Assembly: GCA_016169945.1 (NCBI GenBank)
Contig: JADLSH010000190.1
Coordinates: forward strand, 62,001 to 126,000
Origin: Trachythela sp. YZ-2020
Lineage: Eukaryota; Cnidaria; Anthozoa; Malacalcyonacea; Clavulariidae
Reading direction: 5' to 3'
Length of the DNA stretch: 64,000 bases
A model generated the notes under the pieces. That model had not been told where the DNA came from. It saw only the letters and a list, made by a program, of their open reading frames with translations, and did not search any database. Positions 35,471-49,700 of this stretch are shown here, piece by piece. Positions within the stretch are counted from its first letter, which is position 1. Each line of letters opens with the position of its first letter. The position numbers and the translations under genes are program-made.

Positions 35471-35787
35471 GGTTTGATGTGGTAAATGCGATCTCATCTC
35501 AATTGATAGGTTGTTTTATTTTCTATTCTATCATTTCTACGTCTTTGTGTGAAATATATGCGATTATGCAAAATAGTTCCTGGCTTCCTGCGTGAATCCA
35601 ACATGGCTGTTGCGTGGTGGCGCGCGTGATCAACACGCAAGGCCACAGTACATGTTTTACATATAGATCAGTGCGTCTCTCTAACAATGACGTCACAAGG
35701 ATGCGATGGGATTAGAGAAAATATATTGCTAATGATACAATTAGTGTATTTATTAGCTAAAATTGTATTTCATAATTACAGTCATTT
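35471..35787. other. Intergenic region upstream of SPNS gene
   Basis: Presumed SPNS promoter side. No gene seen; a TGACGTCA word occurs near 35688. Confidence 0.4.
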
Positions 35788-35998
35788 TCATCTACGGATG
35801 AACACTTGCAAACAATGACATAAACATTGATCATTTTGATCATTGATTTCAAATTTATTTTTCCATTCCTCATATTGTATAATTACAGCAGTTTCAAAAA
35901 CATTTCTAATTCCTTCGTTAGTAACTGACGAACACTCAGAGAAACTTGCTGCACCAATTGATTTTGCAAGAGCTTTCCCCTTGTTAGCGGTGACACAC
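35788..35998 (-). CDS. Rho-type small GTPase, terminal exon only
   Basis: An acceptor (CTCACTCCAAAG) opens a 211-nt exon encoding 69 residues and a stop. It aligns with the last third of Rho/Rac/Cdc42 proteins: CVTANKGKALAKSIGA corresponds to the region after the NKxD loop, FSECSSVTNEGIRNVFETAV to the G5 motif (ECSALTQ) and the following helix. The C-terminus ends CLCHCLQVFIRR rather than a CAAX box; the clustered cysteines could be palmitoylated. The GTP-binding P-loop and switch exons are not found between here and the satellite array. They may lie beyond the array (a giant intron), or this may be an exon-sized pseudogene fragment. The exon itself is open and looks intact. Confidence 0.65.
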
Positions 35999-38900
35999 CT
36001 TTGGAGTGAGAAAAAGAATCCTAAATTATTCCATTCCATGCATTTACATCCATGATTTACATGTGTCAGGCTTTAGCCATTAATCATAAAACTCCTAGGA
36101 GACCTTTTCCAAATGGGTTGTAAATTTTTCAACAGTGCACAAGGAATCTAACTGCACAAGGAATCTAACCTTCGTTCCATACATGGACACTGTTTTTTGT
36201 TTATTGAGGGAAATCAGGCAGACCTGGAGCAAAAACCCTCTTGCGGATACATTTAAGCGTAGTTCCCTTTATCCGCAGTTATTGCCACGGTTTTTTTCTG
36301 CGAGGGAAACCAGGAGAACCTGGAGTAAAACCCTCTGTGGATAAATTTAAGTTTTGTTTGCATTAGCATTTAAATGCATGTTATGACTGAATCTTACTGC
36401 ATTCACATTTTTGTTTTCGCTAGCTCCTGTCTCTATGAACTATGGCTAGCTTAAACACTAACTTGCCACTCTTCAGCACTCGTTTAACTGTTTAAAACTG
36501 TTTTCCCCACACAAATATTTTTGCACACAAAATCGATTGAAAAAGCCAACTTATGCCTCGACCATGTAAGATCAACTTCTTACGAATTGATCTATATCAT
36601 GGCCGACACAACCAGACGAAACCAACTTATGCCGACACAACCAGACGAAACCAACTTATGCCTCGACCATGTGAGATCAATTTCTTACGAGTTGATCTAT
36701 GTCATGGCCGACACAACCAGACGAAACCAACTTATGCCTCGACCATGTGAGATCAATTTCTTACGAGTTGATCTATGTCATGGCCGACACAACCAGACGA
36801 AACCAACTTATGCCTCGACAATGTGAGATCAACTTCTTACGAGTTGATCTATGTCATGGTCGACACAACCAGACGAAACGCATTTTGCATAGTTCATATA
36901 TATATTATTGCAAGGCCCAAGTTTCACTGCCAGTTCATTTTATATGTAAATGCATGTCATTACGCAGTCTTATAGCATTCACATTTTGTTTTCGCTAGCT
37001 TAAACACTTGCCACTTGCCATTATTGGTTTAAGCCCTATGTGTTGCCCCAGACACATTTTTGTTATCGCCAGTATTTTTTTTGTTCTGCAGACACATTTT
37101 CGTTATCGCCAGTGTTTTTTTCTGCAAGGGAGACCTGTAAAACCCTTTGCTGATACATTTATACCACTCACCAGTACTGGTTTTAGCATCATCAGCTATA
37201 TGTGTTGACCAGACACATTTTCGTTATCGCCAGTGTTTTTTTCTGCAAGGGAAACCTGTAAAACCCTCTGCGGATACATTTATACCACTCACCAGTACTG
37301 GTTTTAGCAGCGTCAGCTATATGTGTTGCCCCAGACACATTTTTGTTATAATTCGCCAAAAATTGTCGCACACAGAATGACTCAGGTACGTATTTTTCAA
37401 CGTTTTATTGTTTGAAACTCAGTGAGGTCAAACTCGTTCATCATTGTCATTACTGTGTTTCCACTCACTTAAAATGCAACATTTCGGTTTTAAATCGTAA
37501 ATGCATGCCGAAATCACTCGGTCTTACAACATTTACATTTTTGTTTTCGCTAGTTAAACACCTGCCACTCGCCAGTATTCGTTCAAGCATATGTTTGCCC
37601 CACACAAATTTTTACACGCAGAATCAATTGAAAAAGCCAACTTATGCCTCGACCATGTAAGACCGACTTCTTACGAATTGGTCTGTGTCATGGCCGACAC
37701 AACCAGACGAAACCAACTTATGCCTCGACCATGTAAGACCGACTTCTTACGAATTGGTCTGTGTCATGGCCGACACAACCAGACGAAAACAACCAGACGA
37801 AACGCATTTTGCATAGTTCATATATATATTCTTGCAAGGTCCAAGTTTCACTGCCAGTTCATTTTATATGTAAATGCATGTCATTACGCAGTCTTATAGC
37901 ATTCACATTTTGTTTTCGCTAGCTTAAACACTTGCCACTTGCCATTATTGGTTTAAGCCCTATGTGTTGCCCAGACACATTTTTGTTATCGCCAGTATTT
38001 TTTTCTGCAAGGAAACCCGTAAAACCCTTTGCCGACACATTTCTACCACTCACCAGCACTGGTTTTAGCAGCATCAGCGTAATGTGTTGACCAGACACAT
38101 TTTTGTTATCGCCAGTATTTTTTTCTGCAAGGGGAACCTGTAAAACCCTCTGCCGATACATTTATACCACTCACCAGTACTGGTTTTAGCAGCGTCAGCT
38201 ATATGTGTTGCCCCAGACACATTTTTGTTATAATTCGCCAAAAATTGTCGCACACAGAATGACTCAGGTACGTATTTTTCAACGTTTTATTGTTTGAAAC
38301 TCAGTGAGGTCAAACTCGTTCATCATTGTCATTACTGCGTTTCCACTCACTTAAAATGCCATTTCGGTTTTAAACCGTGTACTGAAATGCATGCCGAAAT
38401 CACTCGGTCTTACAACATTTACATTTTTGTTTTCGCTAGTTAATTAATCAAACACCTGCCACTCGCCAGTATTCGTTCAAGCATGTTTGCCCCACACAAA
38501 TTTTTGCACGCAGAATAAATTGAAAAAGCCAACTGATGCCTCGACCATGTGAGATCAACTTCTTACGAGTCGATCTATGTCATGGCCGACACAACCAGAC
38601 GAAACCAACTTATGCCTCGACCATGTGAGATCAACTACAGTCGATCTAAATGGCCAGACAACCATACAAATGAGACATAACGCACTCGACCATGCTCATA
38701 TCAACTTCTTGCAACGCAAGTTTCACTGCCAGTTCATTTTATATATAAATGCATGTCATTACACTGCCAGTCTTATAGCATTCACATTTTGTTTTCGCTA
38801 GCTTAAACACTTGCCACTTGCCATTATTGGTTTAAGCCCTATGTGTTGCCCCAGACACATTTTTGTTATCGCCAGTATTTTTTTTGTTCTGCAAGGGAAA

Positions 38901-41900
38901 CCCGTAAAACCCTTTGCTGATGCATTTCTACCACTCACCAGCACTCGTTTTAGCCGCATCAGCGTAATGTGTTGACCAGACACATTTTTGTTATCGCCAG
39001 TATTTTTTCTGCAAGGGAACCTGTAACACCCTCTGCGGATACATTTATACCACTCACCAGTACTGGTTTTAGCAGCGTCAGCTATATGTGTTGCCCCAGA
39101 CACATTTTTGTTATAATTCGCCAAAAATTGTCGCACACAGAATGACTCAGGTACGTATTTTTCAACGTTTTATTGTTTGAAACTCAGTGAGGTCAAACTC
39201 GTTGATCATTGTCATTACTGTGTTTCCACTCACTTAAAACTTGCCATTTCGGTTTTAAACCGTGTACTGAAATGCATGCCGAAATCACTCGGCCTTACAA
39301 CATTTACATTTTTGTTTTCGCTAGTTAATTAATCAAACACCTGCCACTCGCCAGTATTCGTTCAAGCATATGTTTGCCCCACACATTTTTGCACGCAGAA
39401 TAAATTGAAAAAGCCAACTTATGCCTCGACCATGTAAGATCAACTTCTTACGAATTGATCTATATCATGGCCGACACAACCAGACGAAACCAACTTATGC
39501 CTCGACTATGTGAGATCAACTTCTTACGAGTTGATCTATGTCATGGCCGACACAACCAGACGAAACCAACTTACGCCTCGACAATGTGAGATCAACTTCT
39601 TACGAGTTGATCTATGTCATGGTCGACACAACCAGACGTCATGGCCGACACAACCAGACGAAACGCATTTTGCATAGTTCATATATATATTCTTGCAAGG
39701 TCCAAGTTTCACTGCCAGTTCATTTTATATGTAAATGCATGTCATTACGCAGTCTTATAGCATTCACATTTTGTTTTCGCTAGCTTAAACACTTGCCACT
39801 TGCCATTATTGGTTTAAGCCCTATGTGTTGCCCAGACACATTTTCGTTATCGCCAGTATTTTTTTGTTCTGCAAGGAAACCCGTAAAACCCTTTGCCGAC
39901 ACGTTTCTACCACTCACCAGCACTCGTTTTAGCCGTATATCAGCGTAATGTGTTGACCAGACACATTTTCGTTATCGCCAGTGTTTTTTTCTGCAAGGGG
40001 AACCTGTAAAACCCTCTGCTGATACATTTATACCACTCACCAGTACTGGTTTTAGCAGCGTCAGCTATATGTGTTGCCCCAGACACATTTTCGTTATAAT
40101 TCGCCAAAAATTGTCGCACACAGAATGACTCAGGTACGTATTTTTCAACGTTTTATTGTTTGAAACTCAGTGAGGTCAAACTCGTTCATCATTGTCATTA
40201 CTGTGTTTCCACTCACTTAAAATGCCATTTCGGTTTTAAACCGTGTACTGAAATGCATGCCGAAATCACTCGGCCTTACAACATTTACATTTTTGTTTTC
40301 GCTAGTTAATTAATCAAACACCTGCCACTCGCCAGTATTCGTTCAAGCATATGTTTGCCCCACACAAATTTTTGCACGCAGAATAAATTGAAAAAGCCAA
40401 CTGATGCCTCGACCATGTGAGATCAACTTCTTACGAGTCGATCTATATCATGGCCGACACAACCAGACGAAACCAACTTATGCCTCGACCATGACACAAC
40501 CAGACGAAACCAACTTATGCCTCGACCATGTGAGATCAACTTCTTACGAGTCGATCTATGTCATGGCCGACACAACCAGACGAAACGCATTTTGCATAGT
40601 TCATATATATATTCTTGCAAGGTCCAAGTTTCACTGCCAGTTCATTTTATATGTAAATGCATGTCATTACGCAGTCTTATAGCATTCACATTTTGTTTTC
40701 GCTAGCTTAAACACTTGCCACTTGCCATTATTGGTTTAACCCTATGTGTTGCCCAGACACATTTTCGTTATCGCCAGTATTTTTTCTGCAAGGGGAACCT
40801 GTAAAACCCTCTGCCGATACATTTATACCACTCACCAGTACTGGTTTTAGCAGCGTCAGCTATATGTGTTGCCCCAGACACATTTTTGTTATAATTCGCC
40901 AAAAATTGTCGCACACAGAATGACTCAGGTACGTATATTTCTCAACGTTTTATTGTTTGAAACTCAGTGAGGTCAAACTCGTTCATCATTGTCATTACTG
41001 CGTTTCCACTCACTTAAAACTTGCCATTTCGGTTTTAAACCGTGTACTGAAATGCATGCCGAAATCACTCGGCCTTACAACATTTACATTTTTGTTTTCG
41101 CTAGTTAATTAATCAAACACCTGCCACTCGCCAGTATTCGTTCAAGCATGTTTGCCCCACACAAATTTTTGCACGCAGAATAAATTGAAAAAGCCAACTG
41201 ATGCCTCGACCATGTGAGATCAACTTCTTACGAGTCGATCTATGTCATGGCCGACACAACCAGACGAAACCAACTTATGCCTCGACCATGTGAGATCAAC
41301 TTCTTACGAATTGATCTGTGTCATGGCCGACACAACCAGACGAAACCAACTTATGCCTCGACCATGTGAGATCAATTTCTTACGAGTTGATCTATGTCAT
41401 GGTCGACACAACCAGACGAAACGCATTTTGCATAGTTCATATATATATTCTTGCAAGGTCCAAGTTTCACTGCCAGTTCATTTTATATGTAAATGCATGT
41501 CATTACGCAGTCTTATAGCATTCACATTTTGTTTTCGCTAGCTTAAACACTTGCCACTTGCCATTATTGGTTTAAGCCCTATGTGTTGCCCAGACACATT
41601 TTCGTTATCGCCAGTGTTTTTTTCTGCAAGGGAGACCTGTAAAACCCTTTGCTGATACATTTATACCACTCACCAGTACTGGTTTTAGCAGCGTCAGCTA
41701 TATGTGTTGCCCCAGACACATTTTTGTTATAATTCGCCAAAAATTGTCGCACACAGAATGACTCAGGTACGTATTTTTCAACGTTTTATTGTTTGAAACT
41801 CAGTGAGGTCAAACTCGTTCATCATTGTCATTACTGCGTTTCCACTCACTTAAAACTTGCCATTTCGGTTTTAAACCGTGTACTGAAATGCATGCCGAAA

Positions 41901-42992
41901 TCACTCGGCCTTACAACATTTACATTTTTGTTTTCGCTAGTTAATTAATCAAACACCTGCCACTCGCCAGTATTCGTTCAAGCATGTTTGCCCCACACAA
42001 ATTTTTGCACGCAGAATAAATTGAAAAAGCCAACTGATGCCTCGACCATGTGAGATCAACTTCTTACGAGTCGATCTATATCATGGCCGACACAACCAGA
42101 CGAAACCAACTTATGCCTCGACCATGTGAGATCAACTTACGAGTCGATCTATGTCATGGCCGACACAACCAGACGAAACCAACTTATGCCTCGACCATGT
42201 GAGATCAACTTCTTACGAGTCGATCTATGTCATGGCCGACACAACCAGACGAAACGCATTTTGCATAGTTCATATATATATTCTTGCAAGGTCCAAGTTT
42301 CACTGCCAGTTCATTTTATATGTAAATGCATGTCATTACGCAGTCTTATAGCATTCACATTTTGTTTTCGCTAGCTTAAACACTTGCCACTTGCCATTAT
42401 TGGTTTAAGCCCTATGTGTTGCCCAGCGGACACATTTTTGTTATCGCCAGTATTTTTTTTGTTCTGCAAGGGAAACCCGTAAAACCCTTTGCCGACACGT
42501 TTCTACCACTCACCAGCACTCGTTTTAGCCGTATATCAGCGTAATGTGTTGACCAGACACATTTTTGTTATCGCCAGTATTTTTTCTGCAAGGGAACCTG
42601 TAAAACCCTCTGCCGATACATTTATACCACTCACCAGTACTGGTTTTAGCAGCGTCAGCTATATGTGTTGCCCCAGACACATTTTTGTTATAATTCGCCA
42701 AAAATTGTCGCACACAGAATGACTCAGGTACGTATATTTCTCAACGTTTTATTGTTTGAAACTCAGTGAGGTCAAACTCGTTCATCATTGTCATTACTGC
42801 GTTTCCACTCACTTAAAACTTGCCATTTCGGTTTTAAACCGTGTACTGAAATGCATGCCGAAATCACTCGGCCTTACAACATTTACATTTTTGTTTTCGC
42901 TAGTTAATTAATCAAACACCTGCCACTCGCCAGTATTCGTTCAAGCATGTTTGCCCCACACAAATTTTTGCACGCAGAATAAATTGAAAAAG

Positions 42993-43220
42993 CCAACTGA
43001 TGCCTCGACCATGTGAGATCAACTTCTTACGAGTCGATCTATATCATGGCCGACACAACCAGACGAAACCAACTTATGCCTCGACCATGTGAGATCAACT
43101 TCTTACGAGTCGATCTATGTCATGGCCGACACAACCAGACGAAACCAACTTATGCCTCGACCATGTGAGATCAACTTCTTACGAGTCGATCTATGTCATG
43201 GCCGACACAACCAGACGAAA
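42993..43220 (+). repeat. Example block of three 76-bp hairpin subrepeats
   Basis: Representative of every unit. Each 76-bp copy can fold as TCGACCATG, AGATCAACT, loop TCTTACG, AGTCGATCT, CATGGCCGA, with short bulges TG and ATGT (ATAT in the first copy) between stem segments. 76 is not a multiple of three, so the frame shifts from copy to copy. Confidence 0.85.
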
Positions 43221-43391
43221 CGCATTTTGCATAGTTCATATATATATTCTTGCAAGGTCCAAGTTTCACTGCCAGTTCATTTTATATGTAAATGCATGTC
43301 ATTACGCAGTCTTATAGCATTCACATTTTGTTTTCGCTAGCTTAAACACTTGCCACTTGCCATTATTGGTTTAAGCCCTATGTGTTGCCCC

Positions 43392-43700
43392 AGACACATT
43401 TTTGTTATCGCCAGTATTTTTTTTGTTCTGCAAGGGAAACCCGTAAAACCCTTTGCCGACACGTTTCTACCACTCACCAGCACTCGTTTTAGCCGTATAT
43501 CAGCGTAATGTGTTGACCAGACACATTTTTGTTATCGCCAGTATTTTTTTCTGCAAGGGGAACCTGTAAAACCCTCTGCCGATACATTTATACCACTCAC
43601 CAGTACTGGTTTTAGCAGCGTCAGCTATATGTGTTGCCCCAGACACATTTTTGTTATAATTCGCCAAAAATTGTCGCACACAGAATGACTCAGGTACGTA
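43392..43700 (+). repeat. Example block of three subrepeats of about 125 bp
   Basis: Subrepeats start AGACACATTTTTGTTAT at 43392, 43519 and 43641. The first two share CTGCAAGGG, AACCCG/CCTGTAAAACCCT and ACCACTCACCAG. The third is truncated and runs into GACTCAGGTACGTAT. Confidence 0.85.
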
Positions 43701-46700
43701 TTTTTCAACGTTTTATTGTTTGAAACTCAGTGAGGTCAAACTCGTTCATCATTGTCATTACTGCGTTTCCACTCACTTAAAACTTGCCATTTCGGTTTTA
43801 AACCGTGTACTGAAATGCATGCCGAAATCACTCGGCCTTACAACATTTACATTTTGTTTTCGCTAGTTAATTAATCAAACACCTGCCACTCGCCAGTATT
43901 CGTTCAAGCATGTTTGCCCCACACAAATTTTTGCACGCAGAATAAATTGAAAAAGCCAACTGATGCCTCGACCATGTGAGATCAACTTCTTACGAGTCGA
44001 TCTATATCATGGCCGACACAACCAGACGAAACCAACTTATGCCTCGACCATGTGAGATCAACTTCTTACGAGTCGATCTATGTCATGGCCGACACAACCA
44101 GACGAAACCAACTTATGCCTCGACCATGTGAGATCAACTTCTTACGAGTCGATCTATGTCATGGCCGACACAACCAGACGAAACGCATTTTGCATAGTTC
44201 ATATATATATTCTTGCAAGGTCCAAGTTTCACTGCCAGTTCATTTTATATGTAAATGCATGTCATTACGCAGTCTTATAGCATTCACATTTTGTTTTCGC
44301 TAGCTTAAACACTTGCCACTTGCCATTATTGGTTTAAGCCCTATGTGTTGCCCCAGCGGACACATTTTTGTTATCGCCAGTATTTTTTTTGTTCTGCAAG
44401 GGAAACCCGTAAAACCCTTTGCCGACACGTTTCTACCACTCACCAGCACTCGTTTTAGCCGTATATCAGCGTAATGTGTTGACCAGACACATTTTTGTTA
44501 TCGCCAGTATTTTTTCTGCAAGGGAACCTGTAAAACCCTCTGCCGATACATTTATACCACTCACCAGTACTGGTTTTAGCAGCGTCAGCTATATGTGTTG
44601 CCCCAGACACATTTTTGTTATAATTCGCCAAAAATTGTCGCACACAGAATGACTCAGGTACGTATATTTCTCAACGTTTTATTGTTTGAAACTCAGTGAG
44701 GTCAAACTCGTTCATCATTGTCATTACTGCGTTTCCACTCACTTAAAACTTGCCATTTCGGTTTTAAACCGTGTACTGAAATGCATGCCGAAATCACTCG
44801 GCCTTACAACATTTACATTTTTGTTTTCGCTAGTTAATTAATCAAACACCTGCCACTCGCCAGTATTCGTTCAAGCATGTTTGCCCCACACAAATTTTTG
44901 CACGCAGAATAAATTGAAAAAGCCAACTGATGCCTCGACCATGTGAGATCAACTTCTTACGAGTCGATCTATATCATGGCCGACACAACCAGACGAAACC
45001 AACTTATGCCTCGACCATGTGAGATCAACTTCTTACGAGTCGATCTATGTCATGGCCGACACAACCAGACGAAACCAACTTATGCCTCGACCATGTGAGA
45101 TCAACTTCTTACGAGTCGATCTATGTCATGGCCGACACAACCAGACGAAACGCATTTTGCATAGTTCATATATATATTCTTGCAAGGTCCAAGTTTCACT
45201 GCCAGTTCATTTTATATGTAAATGCATGTCATTACGCAGTCTTATAGCATTCACATTTTGTTTTCGCTAGCTTAAACACTTGCCACTTGCCATTATTGGT
45301 TTAAGCCCTATGTGTTGCCCCAGCGGACACATTTTTGTTATCGCCAGTATTTTTTTTGTTCTGCAAGGGAAACCCGTAAAACCCTTTGCCGACACGTTTC
45401 TACCACTCACCAGCACTCGTTTTAGCCGTATATCAGCGTAATGTGTTGACCAGACACATTTTTGTTATCGCCAGTATTTTTTCTGCAAGGGAACCTGTAA
45501 AACCTCTGCCGATACATTTATACCACTCACCAGTACTGGTTTTAGCAGCGTCAGCTATATGTGTTGCCCCAGACACATTTTTGTTATAATTCGCCAAAAA
45601 TTGTCGCACACAGAATGACTCAGGTACGTATATTTCTCAACGTTTTATTGTTTGAAACTCAGTGAGGTCAAACTCGTTCATCATTGTCATTACTGCGTTT
45701 CCACTCACTTAAAACTTGCCATTTCGGTTTTAAACCGTGTACTGAAATGCATGCCGAAATCACTCGGCCTTACAACATTTACATTTTTGTTTTCGCTAGT
45801 TAATTAATCAAACACCTGCCACTCGCCAGTATTCGTTCAAGCATGTTTGCCCCACACAAATTTTTGCACGCAGAATAAATTGAAAAAGCCAACTGATGCC
45901 TCGACCATGTGAGATCAACTTCTTACGAGTCGATCTATATCATGGCCGACACAACCAGACGAAACCAACTTATGCCTCGACCATGTGAGATCAACTTCTT
46001 ACGAGTCGATCTATGTCATGGCCGACACAACCAGACGAAACCAACTTATGCCTCGACCATGTGAGATCAACTTCTTACGAGTCGATCTATGTCATGGCCG
46101 ACACAACCAGACGAAACGCATTTTGCATAGTTCATATATATATTCTTGCAAGGTCCAAGTTTCACTGCCAGTTCATTTTATATGTAAATGCATGTCATTA
46201 CGCAGTCTTATAGCATTCACATTTTGTTTTCGCTAGCTTAAACACTTGCCACTTGCCATTATTGGTTTAAGCCCTATGTGTTGCCCCAGCGGACACATTT
46301 TTGTTATCGCCAGTATTTTTTTTGTTCTGCAAGGGAAACCCGTAAAACCCTTTGCCGACACGTTTCTACCACTCACCAGCACTCGTTTTAGCCGTATATC
46401 AGCGTAATGTGTTGACCAGACACATTTTTGTTATCGCCAGTATTTTTTTCTGCAAGGGGAACCTGTAAAACCCTCTGCCGATACATTTATACCACTCACC
46501 AGTACTGGTTTTAGCAGCGTCAGCTATATGTGTTGCCCCAGACACATTTTTGTTATAATTCGCCAAAATTGTCGCACACAGAATGACTCAGGTACGTATA
46601 TTTCTCAACGTTTTATTGTTTGAAACTCAGTGAGGTCAAACTCGTTCATCATTGTCATTACTGCGTTTCCACTCACTTAAAACTTGCCATTTCGGTTTTA

Positions 46701-49700
46701 AACCGTGTACTGAAATGCATGCCGAAATCACTCGGCCTTACAACATTTACATTTTTGTTTTCGCTAGTTAATTAATCAAACACCTGCCACTCGCCAGTAT
46801 TCGTTCAAGCATGTTTGCCCCACACAAATTTTTGCACGCAGAATAAATTGAAAAAGCCAACTGATGCCTCGACCATGTGAGATCAACTTCTTACGAGTCG
46901 ATCTATATCATGGCCGACACAACCAGACGAAACCAACTTATGCCTCGACCATGTGAGATCAACTTCTTACGAGTCGATCTATGTCATGGCCGACACAACC
47001 AGACGAAACCAACTTATGCCTCGACCATGTGAGATCAACTTCTTACGAGTCGATCTATGTCATGGCCGACACAACCAGACGAAACGCATTTTGCATAGTT
47101 CATATATATATTCTTGCAAGGTCCAAGTTTCACTGCCAGTTCATTTTATATGTAAATGCATGTCATTACGCAGTCTTATAGCATTCACATTTTGTTTTCG
47201 CTAGCTTAAACACTTGCCACTTGCCATTATTGGTTTAAGCCCTATGTGTTGCCCCAGCGGACACATTTTTGTTATCGCCAGTATTTTTTTTGTTCTGCAA
47301 GGAAACCCGTAAAACCCTTTGCCGACACGTTTCTACCACTCACCAGCACTCGTTTTAGCCGTATATCAGCGTAATGTGTTGACCAGACACATTTTTGTTA
47401 TCGCCAGTATTTTTTTCTGCAAGGGGAACCTGTAAAACCCTCTGCCGATACATTTATACCACTCACCAGTACTGGTTTTAGCAGCGTCAGCTATATGTGT
47501 TGCCCCAGACACATTTTTGTTATAATTCGCCAAAAATTGTCGCACACAGAATGACTCAGGTACGTATATTTCTCAACGTTTTATTGTTTGAAACTCAGTG
47601 AGGTCAAACTCGTTCATCATTGTCATTACTGCGTTTCCACTCACTTAAAACTTGCCATTTCGGTTTTAAACCGTGTACTGAAATGCATGCCGAAATCACT
47701 CGGCCTTACAACATTTACATTTTTGTTTTCGCTAGTTAATTAATCAAACACCTGCCACTCGCCAGTATTCGTTCAAGCATGTTTGCCCCACACAAATTTT
47801 TGCACGCAGAATAAATTGAAAAAGCCAACTGATGCCTCGACCATGTGAGATCAACTTCTTACGAGTCGATCTATATCATGGCCGACACAACCAGACGAAA
47901 CCAACTTATGCCTCGACCATGTGAGATCAACTTCTTACGAGTCGATCTATGTCATGGCCGACACAACCAGACGAAACCAACTTATGCCTCGACCATGTGA
48001 GATCAACTTCTTACGAGTCGATCTATGTCATGGCCGACACAACCAGACGAAACGCATTTTGCATAGTTCATATATATATTCTTGCAAGGTCCAAGTTTCA
48101 CTGCCAGTTCATTTTATATGTAAATGCATGTCATTACGCAGTCTTATAGCATTCACATTTTGTTTTCGCTAGCTTAAACACTTGCCACTTGCCATTATTG
48201 GTTTAAGCCCTATGTGTTGCCCCAGACACATTTTTGTTATCGCCAGTATTTTTTTTGTTCTGCAAGGGAAACCCGTAAAACCCTTTGCCGACACGTTTCT
48301 ACCACTCACCAGCACTCGTTTTAGCCGTATATCAGCGTAATGTGTTGACCAGACACATTTTTGTTATCGCCAGTATTTTTTTCTGCAAGGGGAACCTGTA
48401 AAACCCTCTGCCGATACATTTATACCACTCACCAGTACTGGTTTTAGCAGCGTCAGCTATATGTGTTGCCCCAGACACATTTTTGTTATAATTCGCCAAA
48501 AATTGTCGCACACAGAATGACTCAGGTACGTATATTTCTCAACGTTTTATTGTTTGAAACTCAGTGAGGTCAAACTCGTTCATCATTGTCATTACTGCGT
48601 TTCCACTCACTTAAAACTTGCCATTTCGGTTTTAAACCGTGTACTGAAATGCATGCCGAAATCACTCGGCCTTACAACATTTACATTTTTGTTTTCGCTA
48701 GTTAATTAATCAAACACCTGCCACTCGCCAGTATTCGTTCAAGCATGTTTGCCCCACACAAATTTTTGCACGCAGAATAAATTGAAAAAGCCAACTGATG
48801 CCTCGACCATGTGAGATCAACTTCTTACGAGTCGATCTATATCATGGCCGACACAACCAGACGAAACCAACTTATGCCTCGACCATGTGAGATCAACTTC
48901 TTACGAGTCGATCTATGTCATGGCCGACACAACCAGACGAAACCAACTTATGCCTCGACCATGTGAGATCAACTTCTTACGAGTCGATCTATGTCATGGC
49001 CGACACAACCAGACGAAACGCATTTTGCATAGTTCATATATATATTCTTGCAAGGTCCAAGTTTCACTGCCAGTTCATTTTATATGTAAATGCATGTCAT
49101 TACGCAGTCTTATAGCATTCACATTTTGTTTTCGCTAGCTTAAACACTTGCCACTTGCCATTATTGGTTTAAGCCCTATGTGTTGCCCCAGACACATTTT
49201 TGTTATCGCCAGTATTTTTTTTGTTCTGCAAGGGAAACCCGTAAAACCCTTTGCCGACACGTTTCTACCACTCACCAGCACTCGTTTTAGCCGTATATCA
49301 GCGTAATGTGTTGACCAGACACATTTTTGTTATCGCCAGTATTTTTTTCTGCAAGGGGAACCTGTAAAACCCTCTGCCGATACATTTATACCACTCACCA
49401 GTACTGGTTTTAGCAGCGTCAGCTATATGTGTTGCCCCAGACACATTTTTGTTATAATTCGCCAAAAATTGTCGCACACAGAATGACTCAGGTACGTATA
49501 TTTCTCAACGTTTTATTGTTTGAAACTCAGTGAGGTCAAACTCGTTCATCATTGTCATTACTGCGTTTCCACTCACTTAAAACTTGCCATTTCGGTTTTA
49601 AACCGTGTACTGAAATGCATGCCGAAATCACTCGGCCTTACAACATTTACATTTTTGTTTTCGCTAGTTAATTAATCAAACACCTGCCACTCGCCAGTAT

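Noticed and set aside
42126..42374. Recurring 83- and 66-codon ORFs in each satellite unit
   Set aside because: The 76-bp subrepeat is not a multiple of three, so successive copies are read in different frames. The ORFs are identical only because the units are. No domain or splice logic supports a protein.
42700..42740. GACTCAGGTACGTAT in each unit as the donor of a tandem spliced-leader RNA gene
   Set aside because: The donor-like word is good, but I find no leader-like short exon with promoter signals and no Sm site in a proper stem-loop context just downstream. Kept only as a curiosity.
42993..43220. Hammerhead ribozyme in the satellite (CTGATG and CGAAAC words)
   Set aside because: The core needs CTGANGA, but the unit has CTGATGC, and the three-way stem arrangement does not form.
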